Below, piece after piece: positions 8,201 through 16,228 of a DNA stretch of 33,000 bases. The stretch is from assembly GCA_029007435.1 (NCBI GenBank), contig JAQXHU010000012.1, positions 1 through 33,000 on the forward strand. Direction: 5' to 3'. Position numbers and translations under genes: made by a program. Position 1 is the first letter of the stretch; each line of letters starts with the position of its first letter. Source of the DNA: Bacteroidales bacterium. Its GTDB lineage: Bacteria; Bacteroidota; Bacteroidia; Bacteroidales; UBA932. The notes under the pieces were generated by a model. The model did no database searches. It was not told the DNA's origin and was given only the letters and a program-made list of their open reading frames with translations.

Positions 8201-8705
8201 TGTCATAAATCTTCCTGAGCAGGTACCAGAGAGTTTCGATATAGCGGTTGTCATAGGTGATGTACGGGTCGTTCATATCCACCCAGTAGCCTATGCGCTC
8301 GGTCATATTGACCCACTCCTTGGTGAATCTCATCACCTCGGTGCGGCAGGTGCGGTTGTAATCCTCCACGGAAATACTCCGTCCGATGTCGTCCTTGTGA
8401 ATGCCGAGCTTCTTCTCGACTCCCATCTCCACAGGCAGTCCGTGGGTGTCCCAGCCGGCGCGGCGGTTCACCTTGTAACCTGTCTGTGTCTTGTATCTGC
8501 ATATAGCGTCCTTGATAGAGCGGGCCATCACGTGATGGATACCTGGCATACCGTTGGCGGAAGGAGGTCCCTCGAAGAAAATGAACTCCGGAGCGCCTTC
8601 CCTGACTTCCAGCGATTTCTCAAATGCGTGGTTTTTCCGCCACCTGTCAAGCACTTCGTTGCTGATGGCTACCAAATCAAGGCCCTTATACTCTTTGAAT
8701 GTCAT
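5262..8705 (-). CDS. ileS: Isoleucyl-tRNA synthetase
   Basis: A 1147-residue class I aminoacyl-tRNA synthetase that charges tRNA-Ile. The HIGH-type signature appears as GMPGIHHV at about residues 52-59, and the KMSKS-type loop as KMSKRLGN near residue 688. The CP1 editing domain is marked by 'TTTPWTLPSNTAL', and 'GWDTHGLPVE' is the usual conserved N-terminal block. The length and the absence of a cysteine-rich C-terminal zinc domain resemble the longer, eukaryote-like IleRS2 class, which is generally less sensitive to mupirocin; that property is inferred. It is the first gene of a minus-strand cluster with the DksA-like gene and lspA. A good Bacteroidetes-type promoter lies 62 bases upstream. 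Confidence 0.96.
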   Translation of the reverse strand: MTFKEYKGLDLVAISNEVLDRWRKNHAFEKSLEVREGAPEFIFFEGPPSANGMPGIHHVMARSIKDAICRYKTQTGYKVNRRAGWDTHGLPVEMGVEKKLGIHKDDIGRSISVEDYNRTCRTEVMRFTKEWVNMTERIGYWVDMNDPYITYDNRYIETLWYLLRKIYDKGLLYKGYSIQPYSPSDGTGLSSHELNQPGCYKDVTDTTATCQFEVIKDAKSQPLFGIDTLPVYFLAWTTTPWTLPSNTALCVGPEIEYSRVLSFNPYTGNEAIYVVASSLVGAWFNPKGENVPFEDYNPGDKVIPYKVLDGKFKGSDLVGIRYHQLIPWFKPLEGDAFRVISGDYVTVEDGTGIVHIAPTFGADDKKVAGNFGIPPLMVLDKDGNRQAQVDRKGRFYRIEDLDPAYVESNVSPEYKEFAGRYVKNAFDDFIPADAPTLDVDLCMMMKADGRVFKIQKHVHSYPHSWRTDKPVLYFPLDAWFIKTTAVKDEMVALNKSIVWKPEATGTGRFGQWLENIQDWNLSRSRFWGTPLPIWRTEDGKEEKCIGSLKELYSEIEKAVAAGIMESNPLKDKGFSPDDMSKANYDRIDLHRPYVDNLFLVSDSGRKMVRESDLIDVWFDSGAMPYAQEGLRSLGKQKFGCTADFIAEGVDQTRGWFYTLHAIHTMVSGTPAFKRVISNGLVLDKNGNKMSKRLGNAVDPFEQLDKFGPDALRWYMLTNSQPWDNLRYDEDGVDEVRRKFFGTLYNTYSFFALYANVDNFDPKAPAVPYSGRPEIDRWIISLMNTLIKNVEAAYEDYDVTSAGRMIQDFVCDHLSNWYVRLNRKRFWGSGSDNDKLSAYQTLYEVLRNIAILAAPIAPFFMDRLYLDLVPDGEESVHYTTMPSYDESAIDTDLEERMGLAQRASSMVLALRRKVNIKVRQPLSKIVIPVISDKVRAQLEQVKSLILGEVNVKEAEFISDTAGIITKKIKPNFKTLGKVYGKRMKEIAAAFAEISQQEINAVQNAETAGTAYTLNLPGGEVVLNPGDYIISSEDMPGWLVASEGSMTLALDIEITEDLRNEGIARELVNRIQNVRKDSGFEVTDKVDVTIYAGGDDINEINGALATYLDYVAGQTLALSIEVRQLEEAEENAAEVEWNDSGIRIAASRR

Positions 8706-8766
8706 ATTTTTTATATAATTTTGCGTTTGCGGATGCCCGGTGAGAGGCTCCGTATTTAATAGTCTG

Positions 8767-8798
8767 CAAAGATAATGAAATTATAAGTTTTTAGCAAA
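8767..8798 (-). promoter_or_regulatory. Bacteroidetes-type promoter for the ileS cluster
   Basis: Read on the minus strand, TATCTTTG (complement of 8767-8774) matches the -7 consensus TAnnTTTG, and TTTG (complement of 8795-8798) lies 20 bases upstream as the -33 element. Transcription would start near 8760, giving a leader of roughly 55 bases before ileS. Confidence 0.65.
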
Positions 8799-8802
8799 AG
8801 CT

Positions 8803-9291
8803 GTGAACGTATTGGATATTATATTGACACTCATTCTTGTGGCGGCGCTTCTGGACGGTTTTTTCAAAGGGCTGACGGAGCAGCTGGTCGCCATCGTCGC
8901 CCTTGTCGCGGGGGTCTGGATGGCGTGCAAGTTCACGAATCTGCTTTGCGGTTATGTCCAGCCTTATCTTCAAATCTCTGATAAGTTGCTGTATCTCATT
9001 GTGTTCGTATTGGTGGCCGCATTGGTGATATGTCTTTTCAGGCTGCTCGGCAAAATTGTCAAGGCAAGTATAAGTTTTGTAATGCTGGGCTGGCTTGACC
9101 GCGTGCTCGGAGCGGCTTTCGGCGCCGTCAAAGCGGCTCTTCTGCTCGGTGTCCTGATAGTGCTTTTCAATGCTCTGAATTCCACTTTTCCAATTGTCCG
9201 GGAAAGCACGCTCGCGGAGTCGGAAGTGTATGTCTGCCTGAAGAATGCCACGCTGTCGGTTTTCCCTTATTTCAAAAGTCTTTTCTGTTGA
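8803..9291 (+). CDS. CvpA family membrane protein
   Basis: A 162-residue inner-membrane protein with about four hydrophobic helices. It starts at a GTG codon, giving MNVLDIILTLILVAALLDG; this opening and the following 'GFFKGLTEQLVAIVALVAGVWMA' are typical of CvpA (PF02674). The later segment 'LDRVLGAAFGAVKAALLLGVL' is the other family signature. CvpA proteins are linked to colicin V production and envelope stress, but no molecular function is settled. It is divergent from ileS and only 16 bases before tsaB, so the two are probably co-transcribed. The promoter is unclear: TAAGTTTT at 8784-8791 is close to a -7 box but would leave almost no leader. Confidence 0.88.
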   Translation: MNVLDIILTLILVAALLDGFFKGLTEQLVAIVALVAGVWMACKFTNLLCGYVQPYLQISDKLLYLIVFVLVAALVICLFRLLGKIVKASISFVMLGWLDRVLGAAFGAVKAALLLGVLIVLFNALNSTFPIVRESTLAESEVYVCLKNATLSVFPYFKSLFC

Positions 9292-9307
9292 TAAATTCAA
9301 TCCGGAT

Positions 9308-9997
9308 ATGTCCAAGATCATTTATATAGAAACTTCCACCGCATTGTGTTCGACGGCGCTGTCCATTGACGGCAAGATTGTGTCCGAAAGGAAGGATGCG
9401 GAGAGGCGCCACGCTTCCCTGACGGCTCCTTTCGTAAAGGAAATGCTTGATGAGCAGGGTCTTAAGGTAAAGGATTGCGACGCTGTATGTGTAAGTATGG
9501 GGCCTGGTTCCTATACCGGTCTGCGGGTCGGCGTGTCCACTGCCAAAGGACTGTGTTTCGGCTCGGGTATCCCGCTTCTGGCGATAAGCTCTTTGGAGGT
9601 GCTCGTCTGGCAGGCGGCCGCACATAATCTCCTGCCGGAAGGTTGCAAGTATGTGGTTCCTATGATTGACGCCCGCAGGATGGAGGTCTATACGGCCGTC
9701 TATACTCCTGACGGACGGATGATTTCTGAAATCGAGCCGAAAATCATTGATTCCGGCAGCTATGCCGATCTGCTTGATGAAGGACCTGTGCTCTTTGTCG
9801 GAGACGGGGCGGCCAAATGCTCATCAGTGATCTTGTCTCCTTCCGCCTATTTCGCCCAGATCTGCCCGGAGGCGTCTTCGATGCTTGTGCCTGCGGAGAA
9901 GAAGCTCGCCGCATCGCTTTTTGAGGACACAGCCTATTTCGAGCCTTTCTATCTCAAAGAATTCGTCCCTACCGTCTCCAAACGCAAAGTGCTTTGA
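9308..9997 (+). CDS. tsaB: tRNA threonylcarbamoyladenosine biosynthesis protein TsaB
   Basis: A 229-residue ASKHA-fold protein. The start at 9308 gives MSKIIYIETSTALCSTAL, the usual TsaB beginning; a start at 9245 would overlap cvpA and add a non-conserved tail. The family motifs 'RHASLTAPFVKEML' and 'GPGSYTGLRVGVSTAKGL' are clear. TsaB lacks catalytic activity and acts as scaffold for TsaD and TsaE in making t6A37 on ANN-decoding tRNAs in the cytoplasm. It follows cvpA by 16 bases. A 7-bp-stem hairpin with an inner stem lies shortly after its stop codon. Confidence 0.93.
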   Translation: MSKIIYIETSTALCSTALSIDGKIVSERKDAERRHASLTAPFVKEMLDEQGLKVKDCDAVCVSMGPGSYTGLRVGVSTAKGLCFGSGIPLLAISSLEVLVWQAAAHNLLPEGCKYVVPMIDARRMEVYTAVYTPDGRMISEIEPKIIDSGSYADLLDEGPVLFVGDGAAKCSSVILSPSAYFAQICPEASSMLVPAEKKLAASLFEDTAYFEPFYLKEFVPTVSKRKVL

Positions 9998-10038
9998 GAC
10001 CGGTACTCATTCTGCCGTTTCCTTTGCAGTAATGAAAA

Positions 10039-10073
10039 AGCCGTGGATGTATGTTGATACAATATTCACGGCT
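10039..10073 (+). terminator. Hairpin downstream of tsaB, possible terminator
   Basis: AGCCGTG (10039-10045) pairs with CACGGCT (10067-10073), with an inner stem TGTAT/ATACA (10048-10052 and 10057-10061). It lies between tsaB and the next promoter. No T-tract follows, so efficiency is uncertain. Confidence 0.4.
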
Positions 10074-10106
10074 GGAAAGATAACTATGCATTCTGTCATA
10101 CCTTAA

Positions 10107-10137
10107 TTTGCAAATTCAAAACAAATATCTATATTTG
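10107..10137 (+). promoter_or_regulatory. Bacteroidetes-type promoter for the ROK kinase / isomerase unit
   Basis: TTTG at 10107-10110 and TATATTTG at 10130-10137, separated by exactly 19 bases, match the TTTG-N19-TAnnTTTG consensus of the Bacteroidetes primary sigma factor. Transcription would begin around 10143, leaving a leader of about 50 bases before the ROK gene. Confidence 0.75.
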
Positions 10138-10194
10138 CAGAAATTATATGTTCATACATATATTGAGATTGTTTGGATATTATTTCTGTAAACT

Positions 10195-11088
10195 ATGAAC
10201 GACAATTTCGTTATTGGTGTTGACGTGGGCGGATCACATATCTGCTCCGCAGTGATTGATATTGAGAAAGGGGTTCTCTGCACCGAGCCTGTCACGACAC
10301 CCGTGGACAGTTCTGCCAATGCGCTGCCTGTAGTATCAGCCTGGGCCGGTAATGTCCTGGGAACAATGTCCGTTTTTGACGGGGAAGTGAACCGTGTCGG
10401 TTTCGCCTTCCCGGGACCATTCGATTATGACAGGGGTATTTCACTTATCAGCGGAGTGGGCAAATATGCCGGTGTTTACGGCCTGGATGTCAGGGAGACT
10501 TTGGGCTCGTTCATCGCACTGAAGTCCCGCAGGCCTGAAATGCGCTATGTCAATGATGCTTCGGCATTTGCCTTGGGTGAGTCACTGTACGGCGCGGCTG
10601 CGGGTTCTGACAGGGTGCTCGCCGTGACGCTTGGAACCGGATTCGGTTCAGGCTTTGTGGCTGATGGCGAACTGATTGTGGATTCTCCTGATGTCCCGGC
10701 ACACGGCTGGGTTTACCATCTGCCTTTCGAGGGAGGAATCGCCGATGATGCATTCTCCACCAGATGGGTTGTCAAAAGGTATTTCGAGCTCACCGGAAAG
10801 AAAGTGGCAGGTGCGAAGCAGGTGGCGGAAGTTTATGAGCAGGAAGAATCGGCGAGGACGCTTTTCCGCGAATACGGCGAACGTCTGGCCTCGTTCCTTG
10901 CACCTGTGCTGGCCAGATTCGGCGGAAAAACGCTGGTTATCGGCGGCAATATCTCCCGGGCCTATCCTTATTTCTCGGCTCCGCTCAATGAGGGGCTGAA
11001 GCATCTTGGCTGCGATGTGGATGTCCGCACTTCAGCCCTGCTCGACAGGGCGGCGATGCTCGGAGCTGCGTCCTTGTTCCGCAAATAG
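10195..11088 (+). CDS. ROK family sugar kinase (probable hexokinase/mannokinase)
   Basis: A 297-residue cytoplasmic sugar kinase. The phosphate-1 motif appears as VIGVDVGGSHICSAV at the N-terminus; 'VGFAFPGPFDYD' and 'YVNDASAFALGESLYGAA' hold the sugar-binding and catalytic-base aspartate region; 'VTLGTGFGSGFV' is the phosphate-2 loop. The zinc motif CxCGxxGCxE of many ROK regulators and kinases is absent, replaced by 'AHGWVYHLPFEGG', and there is no DNA-binding domain, so it is an enzyme rather than a repressor. It shares a promoter with a phosphomannose-isomerase-like gene 30 bases downstream, which makes mannose the most likely sugar: mannose to mannose-6-phosphate, then fructose-6-phosphate. 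Specificity is inferred from context. Confidence 0.85.
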   Translation: MNDNFVIGVDVGGSHICSAVIDIEKGVLCTEPVTTPVDSSANALPVVSAWAGNVLGTMSVFDGEVNRVGFAFPGPFDYDRGISLISGVGKYAGVYGLDVRETLGSFIALKSRRPEMRYVNDASAFALGESLYGAAAGSDRVLAVTLGTGFGSGFVADGELIVDSPDVPAHGWVYHLPFEGGIADDAFSTRWVVKRYFELTGKKVAGAKQVAEVYEQEESARTLFREYGERLASFLAPVLARFGGKTLVIGGNISRAYPYFSAPLNEGLKHLGCDVDVRTSALLDRAAMLGAASLFRK

Positions 11089-11118
11089 CGGATTTCCAGT
11101 AAAATATAAAATACAATA

Positions 11119-12888
11119 ATGATGTCGGAGATAAGAAAGACAACTCAGAAAATTATTCCTGTAGAGAAGAAGAATCCGGGCGCTGGAGAATATGATATCT
11201 ATCCGCTACACGACCTTGGAGACGGGACAGTGTCTTCGGACTATGAAGAACTTGCAAGACGCATTTCAGGATGCGGCACGGTAATCGTGGACGGCTATGT
11301 GGGCGTGATGTTTGACACATTTGTCGCAGAACTCAACAAGGCCCTGACTGATATGGGAATCGCCGCATTGTGGTGGAATGCGGGCGCCGCGATGAAGTCT
11401 CCTGAAGAGATTGACAAACTGATTGAGCCGTACCTCGGCGGGGATGACCCGATTTTCGGATTCCGCGCGAAACTCTCTCTCGCTGACTTCTTCGAGAAAG
11501 ACAGCCTGGAGGCGATCAGGCCTGACAAGTCAGTCCAGCTCAATATCATATACGGACCGGGCGCCGCCCTTGCCGGCTGGGAGGGGACTGTGATATACCT
11601 TGACATTCCAAAGAACGAGATACAGTTCAGGGCCAGGGCTGCCAGCATCAAGAACCTTGGCGCGGCCGCTCCGGATGCCCCGAAGAAAATGTACAAGCGT
11701 TTCTATTTCATTGACTGGGTGGTGCTTAACAAGCACAAGAAGGCATTGCTTCCGAAAGTTGACATCTTCGTCGATGCGCAGAGAGAGACCGCGATAACCT
11801 GGGCTGAGGGCCCAGTAATCCGCGAGGGCCTGGAAAAACTGGCAAGAAACGGATTCAGGGTACGCCCCTGGTTCGAGCCCGGCGCCTGGGGTGGGCAGCG
11901 CATCAAGGAGTTCATAAAAGAACTGCCACAGGATGTCAGGAATTATGCCTGGTCATTCGAACTGATTGTTCCGGAGAACGGCATAATCTTCGGCGGAGAC
12001 GGCAAAATGCTTGAGCTCTCGTTCGATACAGTGATGTACGAGGCCGGAGAGAATGTTGTCGGCAAGGAGTGCTATGCCGAATACGGGGACGAATTCCCGA
12101 TCCGCCTGGACTATCTGGACAATTTCGACGGCGGCAATCTCTCGATTCAGTGCCATCCGAGGAAGGAGTTCATACAGAAGAACTTCGGAGAGGTGCTCAC
12201 CCAGGAGGAGACATATTACATCCTCGATTCGAAACCTGGGGCCGAAGTCTATCTCGGATTCAAGGAAGACATTGTGCCTGGGGAATTTGAGGCTGCATTG
12301 AAGAAGAGTCACGATACTGCGACACCGCTTGACGTGGAGAAATATATAAATTCCGAACCTTCGGAGAAACACGCTCTGTATCTCATCCCTCCGGGAACAC
12401 TTCACAGCTCAGGAAGAAACAATCTCGTGCTCGAGATAAGCACGACACCTTATATCTTCACGTTCAAGATGTACGACTGGATGGCGCTTGACCTTGACGG
12501 CCGTCCGAGACCCCTGAACATTGACAGGGCTATGGCCAATCTGTATTTCGACCGCAAGGGAAAACGCATCGCTGAAGAGTTCGTCTCTCATCCTTCACTG
12601 ATGGAAAAAGGCGACGGCTGGGAGCTCTGGCACCTGCCGACACACAAGAACCATTCATACGATGTGCATCGCTATGTGATTGACACTGAGGTAGAAGTCA
12701 AGACTGAAGGCAAGTGCCACGCCCTCAATCTCGTGGAAGGAACCTCTGCGACCGTGGTAACAGCCGGAGGTATGACTTTCCATCTTACCTATGCTGAATC
12801 CCTTGTGATTTCAGCAGCGGCCGGCTCTTACCGGATAATCAATGATTCCGGCAAGCAGATTATGGTTGTAAAGGCATTTATGAAATAA
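11119..12888 (+). CDS. Class I mannose-6-phosphate isomerase-like protein with a kinase-like N-terminal extension
   Basis: A 589-residue protein (start MMSEIRK; the second ATG at 11122 is equally possible). The C-terminal part is a type I phosphomannose isomerase cupin: 'EPGAWGGQRIKEF', the metal-binding 'LSIQCHPRKEF' (Gln and His ligands), 'ETYYILDSKPGAEVYLG' (Glu ligand) and 'LIPPGTLHSSGRNN' (final His). These ligands look complete, so interconversion of mannose-6-phosphate and fructose-6-phosphate is expected. Roughly the first 230 residues are extra. They look like a nucleoside/uridine-kinase-like P-loop fold in which the loop itself is replaced by 'VDGYVGVMF', with later 'VIYLDIP' and 'FIDWVVLNKHKKALLPKVD' segments. 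It is nearly twice the usual isomerase length and is co-transcribed with the ROK kinase. Confidence 0.82.
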   Translation: MMSEIRKTTQKIIPVEKKNPGAGEYDIYPLHDLGDGTVSSDYEELARRISGCGTVIVDGYVGVMFDTFVAELNKALTDMGIAALWWNAGAAMKSPEEIDKLIEPYLGGDDPIFGFRAKLSLADFFEKDSLEAIRPDKSVQLNIIYGPGAALAGWEGTVIYLDIPKNEIQFRARAASIKNLGAAAPDAPKKMYKRFYFIDWVVLNKHKKALLPKVDIFVDAQRETAITWAEGPVIREGLEKLARNGFRVRPWFEPGAWGGQRIKEFIKELPQDVRNYAWSFELIVPENGIIFGGDGKMLELSFDTVMYEAGENVVGKECYAEYGDEFPIRLDYLDNFDGGNLSIQCHPRKEFIQKNFGEVLTQEETYYILDSKPGAEVYLGFKEDIVPGEFEAALKKSHDTATPLDVEKYINSEPSEKHALYLIPPGTLHSSGRNNLVLEISTTPYIFTFKMYDWMALDLDGRPRPLNIDRAMANLYFDRKGKRIAEEFVSHPSLMEKGDGWELWHLPTHKNHSYDVHRYVIDTEVEVKTEGKCHALNLVEGTSATVVTAGGMTFHLTYAESLVISAAAGSYRIINDSGKQIMVVKAFMK

Positions 12889-12891
12889 TTC

Positions 12892-12916
12892 TCACTCCTC
12901 TATACCCCAGGAGTGA
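12892..12916. terminator. Short hairpin between the isomerase gene and the GH92 remnant
   Basis: TCACTCCT (12892-12899) pairs perfectly with AGGAGTGA (12909-12916) around a 9-base loop. It begins four bases after the isomerase stop and also covers the stop codon of the minus-strand remnant. There is no T-tract, so terminator function is possible but unproven. Confidence 0.35.
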
Positions 12917-13023
12917 TTCGGCTCAGGTCCCATTTCCAGGACGAGCTCTCCGCCTTTCAGAAGCTCTGAAACTGGGAACCGGAAAGAGTCGGGCAGATTA
13001 TTACTGATAACAATATTGTCTTC
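12892..13023 (-). pseudogene. 3' remnant of a probable GH92 alpha-mannosidase gene
   Basis: On the minus strand, between an in-frame TGA (complement of 13024-13026) and a stop at 12892-12894, 43 codons are open without any usable start. They read ...FPVSELLKGGELVLEMGPEPNHSWG.. in two joined pieces: 'FPVSELLKGG' and 'ELVLEMGPEPNHSWGIEE'. The pattern 'GG-x-L-x-(L/F)-x-M-G-x-x-P-N-x-x-WG' at the extreme end is the usual C-terminus of family 92 glycoside hydrolases. The rest of the gene has been lost, replaced on this strand by the SusC promoter region. Its place beside the ROK kinase and phosphomannose isomerase genes makes a former mannoside-degrading cluster likely. Family identity rests on this short motif. 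Confidence 0.6.
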
Positions 13024-13064
13024 TCACATAACCTTAATTAAACTATATTAATAACTATAGCCAA

Positions 13065-16000
13065 ATGAAAAATTTTATTGACAGACTAAGTAAGAATTTC
13101 GCAGTCAATCTCGCCTGGTTGATGGCTGCGATACTGCTTGCAGCCGGTTCCCCGTGGACAGCATCCGCGCAGACCGGCACCAAAAGAACAGTAACGGGTA
13201 CAGTCACTGACGCGACATTCAATGAACCTGTAGTCGGAGCCGGCGTGTATATCAAAGACGCCACCGTCGGAGTCACCACTGACATTGACGGAAAGTTCGA
13301 GCTTACATACAATTCCAGCAAACCGGTGATATTGGTATGTTCAGTTCTCGGCTACGACCAGCAGGAAATAGTCGTTGACAAACAGGACGTTGTCAACTTC
13401 GTCCTGAAAGAGTCCTCGGAAATGTTGAGCGAGGTGGTGACAGTCGCCTTCGGTACACAGAAGAAGGAATCTGTCATCGGTGCGATATCAAGCCCGAAGA
13501 TTGAGAACTTGAAACTGCCTACAGCCCAGCTCAGTACGAGCCTCGCAGGACAGGTTGCGGGTGTGATTTCCGTGCAGAGTTCCGGTGAGCCTGGCGAAGG
13601 TTCCCAGTTCTGGATCCGCGGTATCAGTTCCCTTAACGCCGAGTCACGTTCGCCGCTCGTGCTGGTTGACGGCATCGAGCGCAACCTTGACCTTGTGGAC
13701 GTGAACGACATCGCCAGCTTCTCGGTATTGAAGGACGCCACTGCAACAGCCCTCTATGGTGTGCGAGGTGCCAACGGCGTTATCCTCATCACCACCAAAG
13801 GCGGAGAGAAAGGCGCCCCGAAGATTTCGGTGAATGCCGAAGTGGGTGTTGTGCAGCCGACAAAGATTCCTGAATTCGTGAATTCAATCGAACTTGCCGA
13901 GACTTACAACTCCGACTATCGTCTCAATCACGGCTATGACTACTATGACGCCGCCACTCTCGATATGTACAGGTCAGGCGCTGATCCGGACCTCTATCCT
14001 AACGTGAACTGGATTGACGGACTCTTCAAGAATCTCACTTCGAATCAGAAGGCGAACGCCAGCATCAGCGGCGGTGGAGATATTGTGAAATACTATGTGT
14101 CAGGAGCTTACTATCACGAGGGAGGTATCTACAAAGTGGACGATATGAACCGCTGGGACACCAACGTGGACTATGACAAGTTCAATTTCCGCTCCAATGT
14201 GGATGTGAAAGTCACCCCTTCCACCACCCTCAATGTGAACCTTTCCACCATCTATGAGGTGAAGACGACTCCTAATACCGATATGGACTACATCTGGCAG
14301 AGTGCCTACATCGTCAGCCCTAATGCAGTTCCGATGAGATTCTCTGACGGCTCGCTGGCTGTATGCAAGGGCTCATCGGCCGGAAACAACCCGTACAACC
14401 TCATCACCCAGTCCGGTTTCAGGGAGTACTATACCACCAACGCCCAGTCCCTCATCGGGATCACCCAGGACTTCGGCGGAATCACTGAATCATTGAAAGG
14501 ATTGATGTTCAATGCCAAAGTGTCTTATGACGCCATCAATACATCCCGTCTCAACTATGGCAACGAACCTGAAATGTTCATCGCCAACGGCCGTGACGAG
14601 GAAGGAAACCTCATACTTGAACGCGTGCGCACCGGCAACAGCCAGATGGTTTACAGCAAGTCCAGCACAGGTGACAAGGTATTCTACTTCGAGTCTTCCC
14701 TTGTATATAACAGGGATTTCAACAAGCACTCTCTGGGCGGACTCTTTATGTTCAACCTCAAGTCGAGGAAGAATGTGCAGGCCGGAGACATCAACCTCTC
14801 AATCCCTTACAGGACCCAGGGTATCGCAGGCCGTGTGACCTACGGCTATGACAACAGATATTACCTCGAAGGCAACTTCGGTTACAACGGTTCCGAGAAC
14901 TTCTCCCCGGGCAAACGTTTCGGCTTCTTCCCTTCAATCGCCGCGGGCTGGAGAATCTCCGAGGAAAAATTCTTCCAGCCAGCCAAGAAAGTCGTGAACA
15001 AGCTCAAACTCCGCGCTTCCTACGGTACTGTCGGAAATGACAACATCGGAGGAAACAGAAGGTTCATCTACAATGGAACTTTCGTTGAGGAAGGCTCATA
15101 TATGTTCGGAAACGGCACATACAATACATACAATGCAATCCGCGTCGGAGACGCCGCCAACCCTGATGTGGGCTGGGAGAAATCCAGGAAACTCGATGCC
15201 GGAGTAGAGTTCTCCCTGTTCAATTTCATTGATGTCCAGGCCAGCTACTTCCAGGACCACAGAACAGGTATCTTCTTGCAGTACAAGCAGATGTCAGACT
15301 CCTGGGGTATCAACTCCGCTCCTTACCTGAACTTCGGCGAGACCAAGAACAGGGGAGTCGATGTGGATGTCAACGGTTCCCGCCGATTCGGAGACTTCAC
15401 AGTCTCGCTCCGCGGCAACTTCACGTTCAACCGCTCTGAGGTGATCGAGAACGCCGAGGCTCCGTCCATCTATCCTTACCGTGACATGCGCGGCAAACCG
15501 ATTGGACAGCAGACCGGTCTCGTGGCTCTCGGCCTCTTCCAGTCACAGGACGAGATTGACAACAGCCCTGTACCTTCAGGACTTGTACGTGTCGGCGACA
15601 TCAAGTACAAGGATGTCAATGGAGACGGCAGGATTGACGAGAACGACTACGTTCCTATCGGACGCTCCTGGCTCCCTGAAATCACTTACGGCTTCGGAGC
15701 ATCAGTCCAGTGGAAGAGCATCGACGTGTCAGTATTCTTCCAGGGCACAGGCAATGTGACTATGTTCCTCGACGGACCGGCAGTGAAACCGTTCTCTTCA
15801 GGAGACCCTTATATGTCAGGTTTCTACAAAGAGGTTTACAACAATATGTGGACTCTGGACAATCCTGACCCGAATGCCACCTATCCGCGAGTCTCCGAGC
15901 TCAACAGCGTGAACAACAACCAGTACCGCTCCACATTCTGGCAGAGGGACGTGTCTTATCTCCGCCTGAAGAACGCCACTGTCGGCTACACGCTTCCTTC

Positions 16001-16196
16001 AAGATGCACAAAGAAGGCAAGAATTTCCGCCCTGAGATTCTACGTCACAGGCTACAACCTGCTCACCTTCTCCGGATTCAAGCTCTTCGATCCTGAACTT
16101 GGAGCCGGCAAGGCCACCGCTGACGGACGCTATGGCGGAAACGCTTATCCGCCATCCCGTACAATCACTTTCGGATTCAATATTTCATTCGAGTAA
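13065..16196 (+). CDS. SusC/RagA family TonB-dependent outer-membrane transporter
   Basis: A 1043-residue outer-membrane beta-barrel that imports oligosaccharides using TonB energy. A signal peptide ends at about 'WTASAQ' (residue 36). A carboxypeptidase-regulatory-like domain follows ('GTVTDATFNEPVVGAGVYIKD', 'TDIDGKFELTY'), then the TonB-box/plug region ('SEVVTVAFGTQKKESVIGA', 'LVLVDGIERNL', 'FSVLKDATATALYGVRGANG', 'ILITTKGG'), then the barrel, ending in 'TFGFNISFE'. Length and layout are standard for SusC. The SusD gene begins 32 bases downstream and a DUF1735 lipoprotein and GH79-like hydrolase follow, forming a compact polysaccharide utilization locus. No clear TAnnTTTG promoter is visible in the AT-rich 40 bases before the start. 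Confidence 0.95.
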   Translation: MKNFIDRLSKNFAVNLAWLMAAILLAAGSPWTASAQTGTKRTVTGTVTDATFNEPVVGAGVYIKDATVGVTTDIDGKFELTYNSSKPVILVCSVLGYDQQEIVVDKQDVVNFVLKESSEMLSEVVTVAFGTQKKESVIGAISSPKIENLKLPTAQLSTSLAGQVAGVISVQSSGEPGEGSQFWIRGISSLNAESRSPLVLVDGIERNLDLVDVNDIASFSVLKDATATALYGVRGANGVILITTKGGEKGAPKISVNAEVGVVQPTKIPEFVNSIELAETYNSDYRLNHGYDYYDAATLDMYRSGADPDLYPNVNWIDGLFKNLTSNQKANASISGGGDIVKYYVSGAYYHEGGIYKVDDMNRWDTNVDYDKFNFRSNVDVKVTPSTTLNVNLSTIYEVKTTPNTDMDYIWQSAYIVSPNAVPMRFSDGSLAVCKGSSAGNNPYNLITQSGFREYYTTNAQSLIGITQDFGGITESLKGLMFNAKVSYDAINTSRLNYGNEPEMFIANGRDEEGNLILERVRTGNSQMVYSKSSTGDKVFYFESSLVYNRDFNKHSLGGLFMFNLKSRKNVQAGDINLSIPYRTQGIAGRVTYGYDNRYYLEGNFGYNGSENFSPGKRFGFFPSIAAGWRISEEKFFQPAKKVVNKLKLRASYGTVGNDNIGGNRRFIYNGTFVEEGSYMFGNGTYNTYNAIRVGDAANPDVGWEKSRKLDAGVEFSLFNFIDVQASYFQDHRTGIFLQYKQMSDSWGINSAPYLNFGETKNRGVDVDVNGSRRFGDFTVSLRGNFTFNRSEVIENAEAPSIYPYRDMRGKPIGQQTGLVALGLFQSQDEIDNSPVPSGLVRVGDIKYKDVNGDGRIDENDYVPIGRSWLPEITYGFGASVQWKSIDVSVFFQGTGNVTMFLDGPAVKPFSSGDPYMSGFYKEVYNNMWTLDNPDPNATYPRVSELNSVNNNQYRSTFWQRDVSYLRLKNATVGYTLPSRCTKKARISALRFYVTGYNLLTFSGFKLFDPELGAGKATADGRYGGNAYPPSRTITFGFNISFE

Positions 16197-16228
16197 TCAG
16201 TTGAAACTCTTCATATAAATTGACAAGT

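Noticed and set aside
8130..8759. A 209-codon open frame on the plus strand opposite ileS.
   Set aside because: It is a shadow of the strongly conserved ileS gene, with no recognisable domain of its own.
8784..8791. TAAGTTTT as the -7 box of a cvpA promoter.
   Set aside because: It misses the final G, has no TTTG at the right distance, and would leave almost no leader before the GTG start.
10001..10194. A tRNA or small RNA gene between tsaB and the ROK gene.
   Set aside because: No cloverleaf or conserved RNA pattern was seen; the stretch is explained by a hairpin and a promoter.
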